14,497 nucleotides of DNA from an uncultured Lachnospiraceae bacterium (GTDB taxonomy: Bacteria > Bacillota_A > Clostridia > Lachnospirales > Lachnospiraceae), in assembly GCA_902783205.1 (NCBI GenBank), contig CACZQE010000431.1:1-14497 (forward strand), read 5' to 3'. The translations under genes and the position numbers were made by a program. Positions 1 to 7,044 of this stretch are shown here, piece by piece; position 1 is the stretch's first letter, and every line of letters starts with the position of its first letter. The notes beneath the pieces were generated by a model that was not told the origin of the DNA, searched no databases, and saw only the letters and a list, made by a program, of their open reading frames with translations.

Positions 1-966
1 ATGTCATCTGTTAAAAAGCTGCGGCAGGATCTTTTTTCCTGTATGGAGGAAAAGCTTAACCGGAGCAAAGACCGTCCTGATTCCGGTGACTATATAGAGG
101 ACGAAGCCGGTCCTTCCCCGGCAGGTCACTGCCGGGAGGATGAGGGTATTTCTTCAGAAATAAACAGCCCTCTGAAAGTGGCCTGTATTATTGAAAGGAA
201 AACATTTGACAGAATAATGGAAAGCTCCTCTTATGACGAAGTCTGCCTTATGAGCGGCTTTTTCAATGAAGATGAGCTTGTTTCCATGCTTTCCCGGTGC
301 AGGGAAAAAGGGATCAGCTGCTCCCTTTCCCTTCCGGCAATCCTGAGGGAAGAACCGGAATACTTTGATGAAAAACAACTGGCCGGCCTGTGTTCCCTTG
401 AAGGATGGAGCCGGATTTATGTTCATACACTGGGACAGGCACAGCTTTTAAAGGAAATGTGTCCTGATACGGTTATTGCAGCAGGGACCGGCCTTTATCA
501 GTGGAATACACAGGCAGTCCATGCCCTGGCAGATCTTTTCCCGTCCATGAGATCCAGAGTCCTTCCCCTTGAACTTTCCCGGGAAGAACTTCTGGCCCAG
601 ATCAGGGCGGAAGAAAAGCCTGTAATGGAAAGGGAACTGTTTGTATCCGGCTATTTTCCCGTCATGGTTTCCGCTCAGTGTGTGTTTAAATCCACCGGAA
701 AATGCAGAGGAGATAATCCTGTCATGAAACTGACCGGACAGGATGGCGAAAGGATGACAGTGACAGCACACTGCAAACTGTGCTATAATCAGGTCTGGTC
801 CGAAAGGCCAAGACATCTGGGGCAGGAAGACCTGAAAGAAATAAGCCCCTATATCAGCAGATATCATTATCTGCCGGCGGGAGACATACCGGAAGAAGGC
901 CGGGAGCTCTCCCGCAGAAAGACATCAGGACAGGAGGATGCCTACTGGAATTGCGGCGTCCTGTAG
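1..966 (+). CDS. U32 family peptidase, C-terminal part (5' end outside window)
   Basis: The reading frame is open from the first base to TAG at 964-966. It resembles the C-terminal third of the long (about 650-780 aa) U32 peptidases with a DUF3656 domain: an opening LRQ-type helix, a beta/alpha barrel-like region around residues 57-200, and a closing segment with GYFPVMVSAQC. Four cysteines at 227, 235, 258 and 261 (C-x7-C-x22-C-x2-C) resemble the conserved cysteines of U32 proteins, some of which (UbiU/UbiV) bind a 4Fe-4S cluster. Related proteins such as RlhA take part in rRNA or tRNA hydroxylation rather than proteolysis, so 'peptidase' is a family label only. The ATG at base 1 is probably internal because the catalytic N-terminal domain is missing. 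The SEDS gene follows after 11 bases. Confidence 0.75.
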   Translation: MSSVKKLRQDLFSCMEEKLNRSKDRPDSGDYIEDEAGPSPAGHCREDEGISSEINSPLKVACIIERKTFDRIMESSSYDEVCLMSGFFNEDELVSMLSRCREKGISCSLSLPAILREEPEYFDEKQLAGLCSLEGWSRIYVHTLGQAQLLKEMCPDTVIAAGTGLYQWNTQAVHALADLFPSMRSRVLPLELSREELLAQIRAEEKPVMERELFVSGYFPVMVSAQCVFKSTGKCRGDNPVMKLTGQDGERMTVTAHCKLCYNQVWSERPRHLGQEDLKEISPYISRYHYLPAGDIPEEGRELSRRKTSGQEDAYWNCGVL

Positions 967-977
967 GAGCGTTATTT

Positions 978-2378
978 ATGGTAAATCTGATTTCAACAGG
1001 ATCAAACTATATATTTGTTATCATGTGCGTCATCTACGCCATTTCCTGTTTTTCGGTTTTTCTGCCCTCATCGGAAGACAGGCAGATCCGACGTATGGAC
1101 AGGCAGGAGTTTTTCATGTTCTTCTTCCATTTTGTCTGTTATGTCGTTCTTTTCTGCCAGACTCTGGATGTGACGGTTATATTTCTGTATGTTGCGCAGG
1201 CGGCTTTTTTCAAGGTGCTGATCTTTATATACCAGCATCTGTACCCGGATTGTTCAAGGATCATGATGAACCATACCTGCTTTCTTTTGCTGATCGGATT
1301 CGTCATGCTTACCAGGCTTTCCATGAATTTTGCGGTCAAACAGTTCCTGATCGCAGGTTTTTCCAGCCTGATCGTTCTTGTGGTTCCGGCCTTTGTGGAG
1401 AAGGCATACTGGCTTAAGAAGCTCAGATGGGTCTACGGTCTGCTGGGTCTTGCCTTTCTGTCGACGGTTTTTGTGGTTGGAACCACCTTAAACGGATCCA
1501 CCAACTGGATCAATATAGGCGGAATCGCATTTCAGCCTTCGGAGTTTGTCAAGATCAGTTATGTATTCTTTATAGCGGCTATGCTTGGCAGGCGGCCCGA
1601 TTTTAAGCGTATGTTCCTGACGGCCGCTTTCTGCGCCTGCCATGTAATGGTTCTGATTCTGGAGAAGGATCTGGGAGGAGCCCTTTTATATTTTGGAGTT
1701 TTTGTTTTTATGAGCTATGTTGCCACTGGCCGCCTGGTCTACCTCTTCGGCGGACTGGGGATGGGGGCTCTGGCGGGACGGATCGCTTTCATGCTCTTTT
1801 CGCATGTGAAGGTCAGGTTCCGCGCATGGGCTGATCCCTGGTCGGATATAACCGGCAACGGCTATCAGATTACCCAGTCTCTGTTTGCCATCGGAACCGG
1901 CAGCTGGTTCGGCCTGGGACTGACCCAGGGAAGGCCCGGAGATATTCCTGTTGTGGAGAGTGACTTTATCTTTTCCGCTATCACGGAAGAGTTCGGCGTC
2001 CTTTTTTCCATCTGTCTGATTTTAATTTATCTTGGCGTTTTTGTACATTTTCTGAAGATAGCCATGGATGTGACAGACCGCTTTTACAAGCTTCTGGGAT
2101 TCGGCTTTTCCATCTCGTTTATCCTCCAGGTATTCCTTACCATCGGAGGCGTAACAAAGTTTATCCCTTCCACGGGTGTGACCCTGCCCCTGATCAGTTA
2201 CGGCGGCAGTTCGGTTGCAAGTACTCTGATAATATTTGCCATCATGCAGGGTATTTTTATGATTGCCTATGTCGATGAAGACGGTACGGAAATCGATGAG
2301 GATGAAGAATCCACGGGAGAAGAAGTTACAGGAGGCAGCGATGAGTTTCAGGCACCTATTTACACCGATCGCAGGTAA
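978..2378 (+). CDS. SEDS-family peptidoglycan glycosyltransferase (RodA/FtsW/SpoVE)
   Basis: Polytopic membrane protein of 466 aa that polymerises lipid II into glycan strands, working with a class B PBP. Family motifs are clear: STNWINIGG...FQPSEFVK, EKDLGGALLYF, AWADPW, GNGYQITQSL, SDFIF (Asp329, matching the proposed catalytic Asp of RodA and FtsW), ITEEFG, and PSTGVTLPLISYGGSS near the C-terminus. The start at 978 is chosen because TAGGAG lies at 964-969, eight bases upstream; a longer frame opening with TTG at 951 would overlap the U32 gene. About 90 residues of extra hydrophobic N-terminal sequence precede the SEDS core, making it longer than a typical RodA (about 380 aa) and closer to actinobacterial RodA. 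The C-terminal tail is acidic and probably cytoplasmic. It overlaps the PBP gene by 38 bases. Family is certain; RodA versus FtsW role is not. Confidence 0.93.
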   Translation: MVNLISTGSNYIFVIMCVIYAISCFSVFLPSSEDRQIRRMDRQEFFMFFFHFVCYVVLFCQTLDVTVIFLYVAQAAFFKVLIFIYQHLYPDCSRIMMNHTCFLLLIGFVMLTRLSMNFAVKQFLIAGFSSLIVLVVPAFVEKAYWLKKLRWVYGLLGLAFLSTVFVVGTTLNGSTNWINIGGIAFQPSEFVKISYVFFIAAMLGRRPDFKRMFLTAAFCACHVMVLILEKDLGGALLYFGVFVFMSYVATGRLVYLFGGLGMGALAGRIAFMLFSHVKVRFRAWADPWSDITGNGYQITQSLFAIGTGSWFGLGLTQGRPGDIPVVESDFIFSAITEEFGVLFSICLILIYLGVFVHFLKIAMDVTDRFYKLLGFGFSISFILQVFLTIGGVTKFIPSTGVTLPLISYGGSSVASTLIIFAIMQGIFMIAYVDEDGTEIDEDEESTGEEVTGGSDEFQAPIYTDRR

Positions 2379-3789
2379 AAAGATGAAGACAAACAGGAAC
2401 ATGCTCCATGTCAGCGGGCTGATCCTTTGTCTTTTTACGGCCATGATTGCCTACCTTGTACATTTCACGGCCACTGACGCACCTTCGGTCATCACAAGTC
2501 CTTACAATAAAAGAACATCTCAGATGGCCAGCCAGTCCAGAAGAGGAAGCATCATCAGCATGGACGGAGAGGTTCTTGCCAGAACGGAAATTGATGACGA
2601 AGGCAATGAAATCCGTCTCTACCCCTTTGATGAAATGTGTGCGCATGTGGTAGGATATAATACACACGGAAAGTCCGGACTGGAATCAACTTACAACTTT
2701 GAACTTCTGGCTTCCCACCAGAAGCTGAAAGAGCAGCTGGATAAGAACATCCGGGGAGAGAAGAAACTGGGTGACGATCTTTATATTACCATCGACACCA
2801 GGCTCCAGGAAGCGGCTTATGATGCCCTTTCCGGAAACAGAGGCGCCATAGTGGCAATTGACCCCAAGACAGGCGCCATCAAAGCCATGGTCTCCATGCC
2901 GGATTATAATCCCAACTATATTGACGACATTTGGGAGACTATCAACTCGGATTCGGAGAACAGCGTCCTGATCAACAGGGTAACCCAGGGACTGTATCCG
3001 CCGGGATCAACTTATAAAACTGTCACGGCACTGGGCTATATGAAGGACCACCGCAACAATTACGGTAAGTTTTCATATGACTGCACCGGCGAGACAATTG
3101 TCAACAGTGTAAAGATCCACTGTTACCACGGAGAGGAGCACGGCACTGTAAATCTTGAAGACGCCTATGCAAAGTCATGCAATACAGCCTTTGTTACACT
3201 GGGATCAAAGCTGAGTCTGGGCAGATTTGTCAGACTCAATGAAGATCTCATGTTCAATGATGACATAGATTTTGAACTGCCTGTTTCAAAGAGCAGGTTC
3301 AGGCTAAAGAGTAATTCCGAGAAAAGCCAGGTTCCCCAGACAGTGATCGGTCAGGGGGACACCCTTATGACACCTTTCCACAATGCCCTTATCATGTGTG
3401 CTGTGGCAAATGACGGCGTACTCATGAGACCTCACCTGATGAACTCCATCAGGAGTGCGGACGGACATATCGTAAAGCAGTATAAGGAGAAGGAGGCCGG
3501 CAGGCTCATGTCCGATGAAATGGCCGGTAATCTTCAGAAAATGATGCGCAAAGTCGTAACTGACGGAACCGGACACGCCCTGAATACGGATGAATACAGT
3601 GTGGCCGGGAAAACAGGCACGGCTGAGACGGGTTCCGGTGAATCTCACGCATGGTTCGTGGGTTATTCCAATGTGAAAGATCCGGATCTGGTTGTCTGTG
3701 TTATTGTGGAGAACGGAGGAACGGGCAGCAAGGTAGCTGCGCCAAAGGCAAAAGAAGTATTTGATACTTATTACGAGGAAGTGAAATAA
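2341..3789 (+). CDS. pbpA: Class B penicillin-binding protein (PBP2/PbpA-like transpeptidase)
   Basis: D,D-transpeptidase that crosslinks peptidoglycan stem peptides outside the membrane. The 482-aa protein has a short cytoplasmic start, one membrane anchor at about residues 21-42, an N-terminal linker region, and a transpeptidase domain with all three active-site motifs: STYK (Ser223, Lys226), SCN (279-281) and KTGT (424-427). The start at 2341 follows a full AGGAGG at 2330-2335 with five bases of spacing; it lies inside the SEDS gene, suggesting translational coupling. A later ATG at 2383 has a poorer site. At under 500 aa it is shorter than E. coli PBP2 or PBP3 and similar to actinobacterial PbpA, which is also paired with RodA. 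The Nudix gene starts one base after its stop. Confidence 0.93.
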   Translation: MSFRHLFTPIAGKKMKTNRNMLHVSGLILCLFTAMIAYLVHFTATDAPSVITSPYNKRTSQMASQSRRGSIISMDGEVLARTEIDDEGNEIRLYPFDEMCAHVVGYNTHGKSGLESTYNFELLASHQKLKEQLDKNIRGEKKLGDDLYITIDTRLQEAAYDALSGNRGAIVAIDPKTGAIKAMVSMPDYNPNYIDDIWETINSDSENSVLINRVTQGLYPPGSTYKTVTALGYMKDHRNNYGKFSYDCTGETIVNSVKIHCYHGEEHGTVNLEDAYAKSCNTAFVTLGSKLSLGRFVRLNEDLMFNDDIDFELPVSKSRFRLKSNSEKSQVPQTVIGQGDTLMTPFHNALIMCAVANDGVLMRPHLMNSIRSADGHIVKQYKEKEAGRLMSDEMAGNLQKMMRKVVTDGTGHALNTDEYSVAGKTGTAETGSGESHAWFVGYSNVKDPDLVVCVIVENGGTGSKVAAPKAKEVFDTYYEEVK

Positions 3790-3790
3790 T

Positions 3791-4240
3791 ATGGTAAAAG
3801 CCATAAGCTGCGGCGGTGTTGTAATACATCGCGGAAAAATTCTTCTCCTTTATAAAAACTATAAAAACAGATATGACGGATGGGTACTCCCCAAAGGGAC
3901 CGTGGAGTCCGGCGAGGAGTACCAGGAAACCGCCCTGAGAGAGGTGAAGGAGGAGACAGGAGTAGAGGGAAGGATCATGAGCTATGTGGGTGAAAGCCAC
4001 TACAGCTTCAAGACCATCCATAATACTGTAGAAAAAAGGGTTATCTGGTATCTTATGATGGCAGACAGCTACTATTCCCGGCCTCAGAAGGAAGAGTATT
4101 TTACGGATTCCGGATACTACAAATACCATGAGGCATGGCATCTGCTCCGCTTTCCCAACGAAAGACAGATTCTTGAGGATGCCTACAAGGAGTATCAGCG
4201 CCTGAAAAAAGAGGGGCTCTGGGTACCGCGTCAGTTCTGA
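3791..4240 (+). CDS. Nudix hydrolase
   Basis: A 149-aa protein with a complete Nudix box at residues 36-58: Gly36, Glu42, Arg50-Glu51, Glu54-Glu55 and Gly57 fit G-x5-E-x7-REU-xEE-xGU. The glutamates bind Mg or Mn for hydrolysis of a nucleoside diphosphate linked to another group. The WVLPKGTVESGE context before and in the box resembles diadenosine polyphosphate hydrolases and related housekeeping Nudix enzymes, but the substrate cannot be read from the sequence. ATG at 3791 is one base after the PBP stop with GAGG at 3775-3778 as a likely ribosome site, so it is the last gene of the wall operon. A direct role in wall synthesis is not implied by the sequence. Confidence 0.9.
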   Translation: MVKAISCGGVVIHRGKILLLYKNYKNRYDGWVLPKGTVESGEEYQETALREVKEETGVEGRIMSYVGESHYSFKTIHNTVEKRVIWYLMMADSYYSRPQKEEYFTDSGYYKYHEAWHLLRFPNERQILEDAYKEYQRLKKEGLWVPRQF

Positions 4241-4243
4241 CCG

Positions 4244-4281
4244 GCATCGGATCATCTTTGGTTTGACAGGATCTCCGATGC
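4244..4281. repeat. 8-bp perfect inverted repeat around the tRNA-Leu promoter
   Basis: GCATCGGA at 4244-4251 is matched by TCCGATGC at 4274-4281 with 22 bases between. The repeat encloses the TTGACA -35 box and its right arm lies in the promoter spacer. No T-run follows, so it is a poor intrinsic terminator for the upstream Nudix gene. It could be an operator, a 3'-end stabilising hairpin of the upstream mRNA, or chance. Confidence 0.5.
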
Positions 4282-4291
4282 ATGTTAGAAT
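4263..4291 (+). promoter_or_regulatory. Sigma-A-type promoter of tRNA-Leu
   Basis: TTGACA (4263-4268), 17 bases, TAGAAT (4286-4291): a near-consensus promoter. Transcription would start near 4298, about six bases before the mature tRNA 5' end at 4304, which is what one expects for a strongly expressed tRNA gene. Confidence 0.85.
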
Positions 4292-4303
4292 TTATTCGAT
4301 TTC

Positions 4304-4387
4304 GCCGACTTGTCGGAACTGGCAGACGAGACAGACTCAAAATCTGTTGTGGGTAACCACGTGTGGGTTCGATTCCCACAGTCGGCA
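4304..4387 (+). tRNA. tRNA-Leu (anticodon CAA)
   Basis: Full cloverleaf can be drawn. Acceptor stem GCCGACT (4304-4310) pairs with AGTCGGC (4380-4386), discriminator A at 4387. A short D stem (TCG/CGA) encloses a GG-containing D loop. Anticodon stem ACAGA/TCTGT (4331-4335 with 4343-4347) encloses loop CTCAAAA, giving anticodon CAA at 4338-4340, which reads UUG. The long variable arm (GTGG/CCAC) marks a class II tRNA, as expected for Leu. T arm is GTGGG-TTCGATT-CCCAC. The 3' CCA is not encoded and must be added. Confidence 0.96.
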
Positions 4388-4402
4388 TTATGTAAAAAAA
4401 GG

Positions 4403-4450
4403 AAACCGCACAGATTCTCATACAGAATGAGACTGGCGGTTTTTCTTGTT
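4403..4450 (+). terminator. Intrinsic terminator after tRNA-Leu
   Basis: AAACCGC (4403-4409) pairs with GCGGTTT (4436-4442), extended inward by CAG/CTG and TCTCAT/ATGAGA around a short loop, followed by a T-rich run from 4440. A run of A before the left arm means it might also work in the opposite direction. Confidence 0.85.
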
Positions 4451-4474
4451 TTCCGGCTTTTATTTGTGATATTA
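4446..4474 (+). promoter_or_regulatory. Possible weak promoter for DAHP synthase
   Basis: TTGTTT (4446-4451) and GATATT (4468-4473, preceded by TGT as in an extended -10) are 16 bases apart, after the tRNA terminator and before the ribosome site of the next gene. The match is weak; readthrough from the tRNA promoter is the alternative. Confidence 0.3.
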
Positions 4475-4500
4475 CCACCATTTGAAAGGAGATGATATAT

Positions 4501-5535
4501 ATGGATATGCACATGAATTTCTACCGGAAACTTCCTATTCCGCAGGAATTAAAAAAACAGTTCCCTGCTGATGAACGGATCCTGAAGATCAAAGAGGAAA
4601 GGGACCCGCTTATAAGGTCTGTTTTTGAGGGAAAATCCGACCTCTTCCTGCTGATTATAGGACCCTGCTCTGCAGATAATGAAGATTCGGTGCTGGATTA
4701 TGTCTCAAGACTTTCCAATGTGCAGGAGAAGGTCAAAGATAAAATCCTGATTATTCCCCGGATTTATACTAATAAGCCAAGGACTACCGGAGGAGGTTAT
4801 AAAGGTCTTGTACACCAGCCGGATCCTGAGAAGAAGCCGGATTTGCTGCATGGACTTATTGCCATGAGAAAGCTTCATCAGAGAGCGATCCTGGAGAGCG
4901 GTCTTACATGCGCGGATGAGATGCTCTATCCCGAAAATCTCCGTTATATTTCAGATCTCCTTTCTTATATGGCGGTAGGAGCAAGATCTGTGGAAGACCA
5001 GCAGCACCGGCTGACTTCCAGTGGATCCGGCATACCTACGGGAATGAAAAACCCGACCGGCGGTGATATGATCATCATGATGAATGCCATCAGCGCAGCC
5101 CAGGGCCAGCACTCGTTTATTTACAGAGGCTGGGAGGTACAGACTCTCGGGAATCCTTACGCACATGCTATTTTGAGGGGATATGTGGACAGCCATGGTC
5201 TTTCTCATCCCAATTATCATTATGAGGATCTGAGAATGCTCTGTGATCTTTATTATGAGTCACATTTCCAAAATCCGGCTGTGATCATTGATACCAATCA
5301 TGCCAACTCCGGAAAACAGTTCCGGGAACAGAGCAGGATCGCAAACGAAGTTCTCCATGCCTGCAGGCACAGTGATGATATCAAAAAGCTGGTCAAAGGA
5401 CTGATGATAGAAAGCTACATTGAAGAGGGCAGCCAGCCGATCGGAGGAGGCTGCTACGGTAAGTCCATCACGGATCCCTGTCTGGGCTGGGAGGATTCAG
5501 AGAAACTGATCTACAGGATCGCGGAGCAGTTATAG
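4501..5535 (+). CDS. aroF: 3-Deoxy-7-phosphoheptulonate (DAHP) synthase, type I
   Basis: Condenses phosphoenolpyruvate and erythrose 4-phosphate, the first step of the shikimate pathway to aromatic amino acids. The 344-aa length fits the E. coli AroF/AroG/AroH class (about 350 aa). Visible motifs: GPCSADN (54-60), KPRTT (92-96), GARSVEDQQHR (160-170) and IDTNHANSGK (263-272). Cys56, His267, Glu304 and Asp325 line up with the four metal ligands of E. coli AroG. There is no fused ACT or chorismate mutase domain. The start at 4501 follows AAAGGAG at 4485-4491 with nine bases of spacing; an in-frame ATG at 4492 abuts that site and is less likely. Which aromatic amino acid inhibits it cannot be told, so the aroF symbol stands for the family. 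The second Nudix gene follows two bases later. Confidence 0.95.
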   Translation: MDMHMNFYRKLPIPQELKKQFPADERILKIKEERDPLIRSVFEGKSDLFLLIIGPCSADNEDSVLDYVSRLSNVQEKVKDKILIIPRIYTNKPRTTGGGYKGLVHQPDPEKKPDLLHGLIAMRKLHQRAILESGLTCADEMLYPENLRYISDLLSYMAVGARSVEDQQHRLTSSGSGIPTGMKNPTGGDMIIMMNAISAAQGQHSFIYRGWEVQTLGNPYAHAILRGYVDSHGLSHPNYHYEDLRMLCDLYYESHFQNPAVIIDTNHANSGKQFREQSRIANEVLHACRHSDDIKKLVKGLMIESYIEEGSQPIGGGCYGKSITDPCLGWEDSEKLIYRIAEQL

Positions 5536-5537
5536 TT

Positions 5538-6017
5538 ATGAAAAGCCCTTTGACAACTCTGTGTTATATAGAAAAAGACCGGTCTTATCTGATGATGCAC
5601 CGGGTTTCAAAAGATCATGATATCAATAAAGACAAATGGATCGGTGTAGGCGGTCATTTTGAAGACGGAGAAAGTCCGGACGACTGCCTGATCCGGGAGG
5701 TCAGAGAGGAGACAGGCCTGACTCTTACTTCTTACCGTTTCTGCGGCCTGGTGACCTTTATATCCGACCGATGGCCGACAGAATATATGTGTCTTTATCA
5801 TGCGGACGGTTTCACCGGCAGTCTGAAGGAGGATTGTGAAGAAGGAGTCCTTACCTGGGTTCCAGTTTCAGAGATTGACAGTTTAAAACTGTGGGAAGGT
5901 GACAGGATATTTCTCCGTCTTATGAGGGAGAGCAGATCTTTTTTCTCACTCAAGCTTGTCTATCAGGGAGATCTTCTGACCCGGGCAGTGCTTAACGGTA
6001 TAAATATTGACCTTTGA
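5538..6017 (+). CDS. Nudix hydrolase, MutT/8-oxo-dGTPase-like
   Basis: A 159-aa protein with a full Nudix box at residues 39-61 (Gly39, Glu45, Arg53-Glu54, Glu57-Glu58, Gly60). The context WIGVGGHFEDGESPDD and the later TWVPVSEI segment resemble the 8-oxo-dGTP diphosphatase group (MutT/MTH1), which cleans oxidised nucleotides from the pool; this specificity is an inference. It starts two bases after the DAHP synthase stop, so it is probably co-transcribed and translationally coupled; GCGGAG at 5521-5526 is a distant possible ribosome site. Its stop codon (6015-6017) lies within the -35 box of the next promoter. It is only distantly similar to the other Nudix gene in this window, so a recent duplication is unlikely. 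Confidence 0.9.
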   Translation: MKSPLTTLCYIEKDRSYLMMHRVSKDHDINKDKWIGVGGHFEDGESPDDCLIREVREETGLTLTSYRFCGLVTFISDRWPTEYMCLYHADGFTGSLKEDCEEGVLTWVPVSEIDSLKLWEGDRIFLRLMRESRSFFSLKLVYQGDLLTRAVLNGINIDL

Positions 6018-6041
6018 CTAAATGACCATATGCGGTATAAT
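6014..6041 (+). promoter_or_regulatory. Sigma-A-type promoter of the DUF805 gene
   Basis: TTGACT (6014-6019), 16 bases, TATAAT (6036-6041). The -35 hexamer overlaps the TGA stop of the upstream Nudix gene. The leader to the ATG at 6089 is about 40 bases. Confidence 0.75.
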
Positions 6042-6088
6042 AGTAATAACCTGTTAACTAATCATTTTTAAGATAAGGAGAATATAAA

Positions 6089-6451
6089 ATGAGTTTTACT
6101 GATGCTGTAAAAAGTGTTTTTTCCAATTATGCGACCTTCAGCGGCCGTGCAAGACGGAGCGAATACTGGTATTTTGTTCTTTTTAATTTAATAATAAGCC
6201 TTGTATTAAGTCTTCTCGGAAATAAGTTTTCCTTCTTCACTTTCATCAGCGGCATTTACAGCCTTGCTATCATTGTTCCTTCTCTGGCTGTTGCTGTACG
6301 TCGTCTGCATGATACTGGCAGGAGCGGATGGTTTTTCTTCCTGTCTTTCATCCCTCTTGCAAACTTATATTTGCTGTATCTTCTGTGTGTCGACAGTGAG
6401 CCCGGAGACAATGAGTACGGTCCCAATCCCAAAGACACTGTGATTATGTAG
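6089..6451 (+). CDS. DUF805 family membrane protein (YhaH-like)
   Basis: A 120-aa integral membrane protein of unknown function. Family hallmarks are present: an N-terminal F-S-GRARRSEYW motif (17-27), VRRLHDTGRSGW (70-81) and a C-terminal PGDNEYGPNPK segment. Hydrophobic stretches lie at about 28-44, 49-69 and 82-101. The start is supported by AAGGAG at 6075-6080, eight bases upstream. It has its own promoter, and the next gene also has one, so it is likely monocistronic, although no clear terminator is visible between 6452 and 6500. Family assignment is firm; no role can be deduced from the neighbours. Confidence 0.9.
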   Translation: MSFTDAVKSVFSNYATFSGRARRSEYWYFVLFNLIISLVLSLLGNKFSFFTFISGIYSLAIIVPSLAVAVRRLHDTGRSGWFFFLSFIPLANLYLLYLLCVDSEPGDNEYGPNPKDTVIM

Positions 6452-6497
6452 TTTTACCAACTTTTATTAATTAGTCTGTTTTATTTTTATAAAAATG

Positions 6498-6506
6498 TGC
6501 TATAAT
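6498..6506 (+). promoter_or_regulatory. Extended -10 promoter of the phasin-like gene
   Basis: TGC directly before TATAAT (6501-6506) forms an extended -10 element. No good -35 box is seen upstream; the TG motif may compensate. The leader to the ATG at 6562 is about 50 bases. Confidence 0.6.
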
Positions 6507-6561
6507 ATTAATGGAATTTATGGCCATTTGTTTATAGCCGGGACAAAGGAGTGAAAGGATT

Positions 6562-6942
6562 ATGGTATTAACTGAGAACCTTAAGAAGATTTTGCTTGCA
6601 GGTATCGGAACAATTGCTACGACAGCTGAAAAGTCAAAAGAGATTCTTGATGATATGGTAAAAAAGGGTGAGTTAACGGTAGAGCAGGGCAAGATCCTCA
6701 ACAGCGAGCTTTCCCAGAACATCAAAGACACTATCAAGAATCGTTCAATCAAGATCCCCAAATCAGCAGAGGGATTCAAAGATCTGATCCGTTCTTTAAC
6801 ACCGGACCAGCTTAAGGAACTGAAGAGATCCATCGAGAAAGCTGATGCGGAAGTTGAAGCGGATGTGGAAGCAAAAGTTGATGAAGTCGTAAGCGAGGTT
6901 GAGGAAACAGTTTCTGAGATCGTTGAGGATGAAGAAGCTTAG
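6562..6942 (+). CDS. Phasin-like small coiled-coil protein
   Basis: A 126-aa, highly charged, mostly helical protein. Residues 1-20 form an amphipathic helix (TENLKKILLAGIGTIATTAE), followed by KGELTVEQGK, as in small proteins annotated as phasin family in Clostridia. Residues about 91-126 are a Glu/Val repeat with heptad-like spacing and an acidic end, likely a coiled coil. Classical phasins coat polyhydroxyalkanoate granules, but no PHA gene is visible here, so a PHA role is unproven. The ribosome site is AAAGGAG at 6545-6551 or AAGGA nearer the ATG. It has its own promoter and a strong terminator, and precedes the AarF/UbiB-type gene, a pairing I recall from other Clostridia (memory, not checked). 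Confidence 0.75.
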   Translation: MVLTENLKKILLAGIGTIATTAEKSKEILDDMVKKGELTVEQGKILNSELSQNIKDTIKNRSIKIPKSAEGFKDLIRSLTPDQLKELKRSIEKADAEVEADVEAKVDEVVSEVEETVSEIVEDEEA

Positions 6943-6958
6943 AACAAAGTATTAATAA

Positions 6959-6998
6959 CTCAGCGGCATGAAGCAATTCATACCGCTGGGTTTTTTTT
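6959..6998 (+). terminator. Strong intrinsic terminator after the phasin-like gene
   Basis: CTCAGCGGCATGAA (6959-6972) pairs with TTCATACCGCTGGG (6977-6990) around a GCAA loop, with one C-A mismatch and one G-T wobble, then eight T (6991-6998). This is a textbook rho-independent terminator. No good promoter is visible between it and the next ATG at 7045, so that gene may rely partly on readthrough or on a weak promoter. Confidence 0.95.
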
Positions 6999-7044
6999 AT
7001 CTGTATTCAATCCTTTATTCTAATACATTCAGCAGGGTGAAGAT

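Noticed and set aside
938..1417. Forward 159-codon frame overlapping the SEDS gene
   Set aside because: It is a frame-shifted shadow of the SEDS gene with no family resemblance; the SEDS frame carries all conserved motifs.
4304..4387. tRNA-Leu as an integration site for a mobile element
   Set aside because: No integrase gene or repeated tRNA 3' end is visible nearby; the flanking genes are housekeeping.
4388..4500. T-box or other amino-acid riboswitch before DAHP synthase
   Set aside because: The gap is about 110 bases and is mostly filled by the tRNA terminator, with no room for a T-box structure.
4101..4514. Reverse-strand reading frames across the tRNA (4101-4514 and 4285-4512), and the forward frame 4310-4495
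   Set aside because: They translate the tRNA-Leu and its terminator. Phrases such as GIEPT and CGNRTHTWLPTT are classic spurious proteins made from tRNA-Leu antisense sequence.
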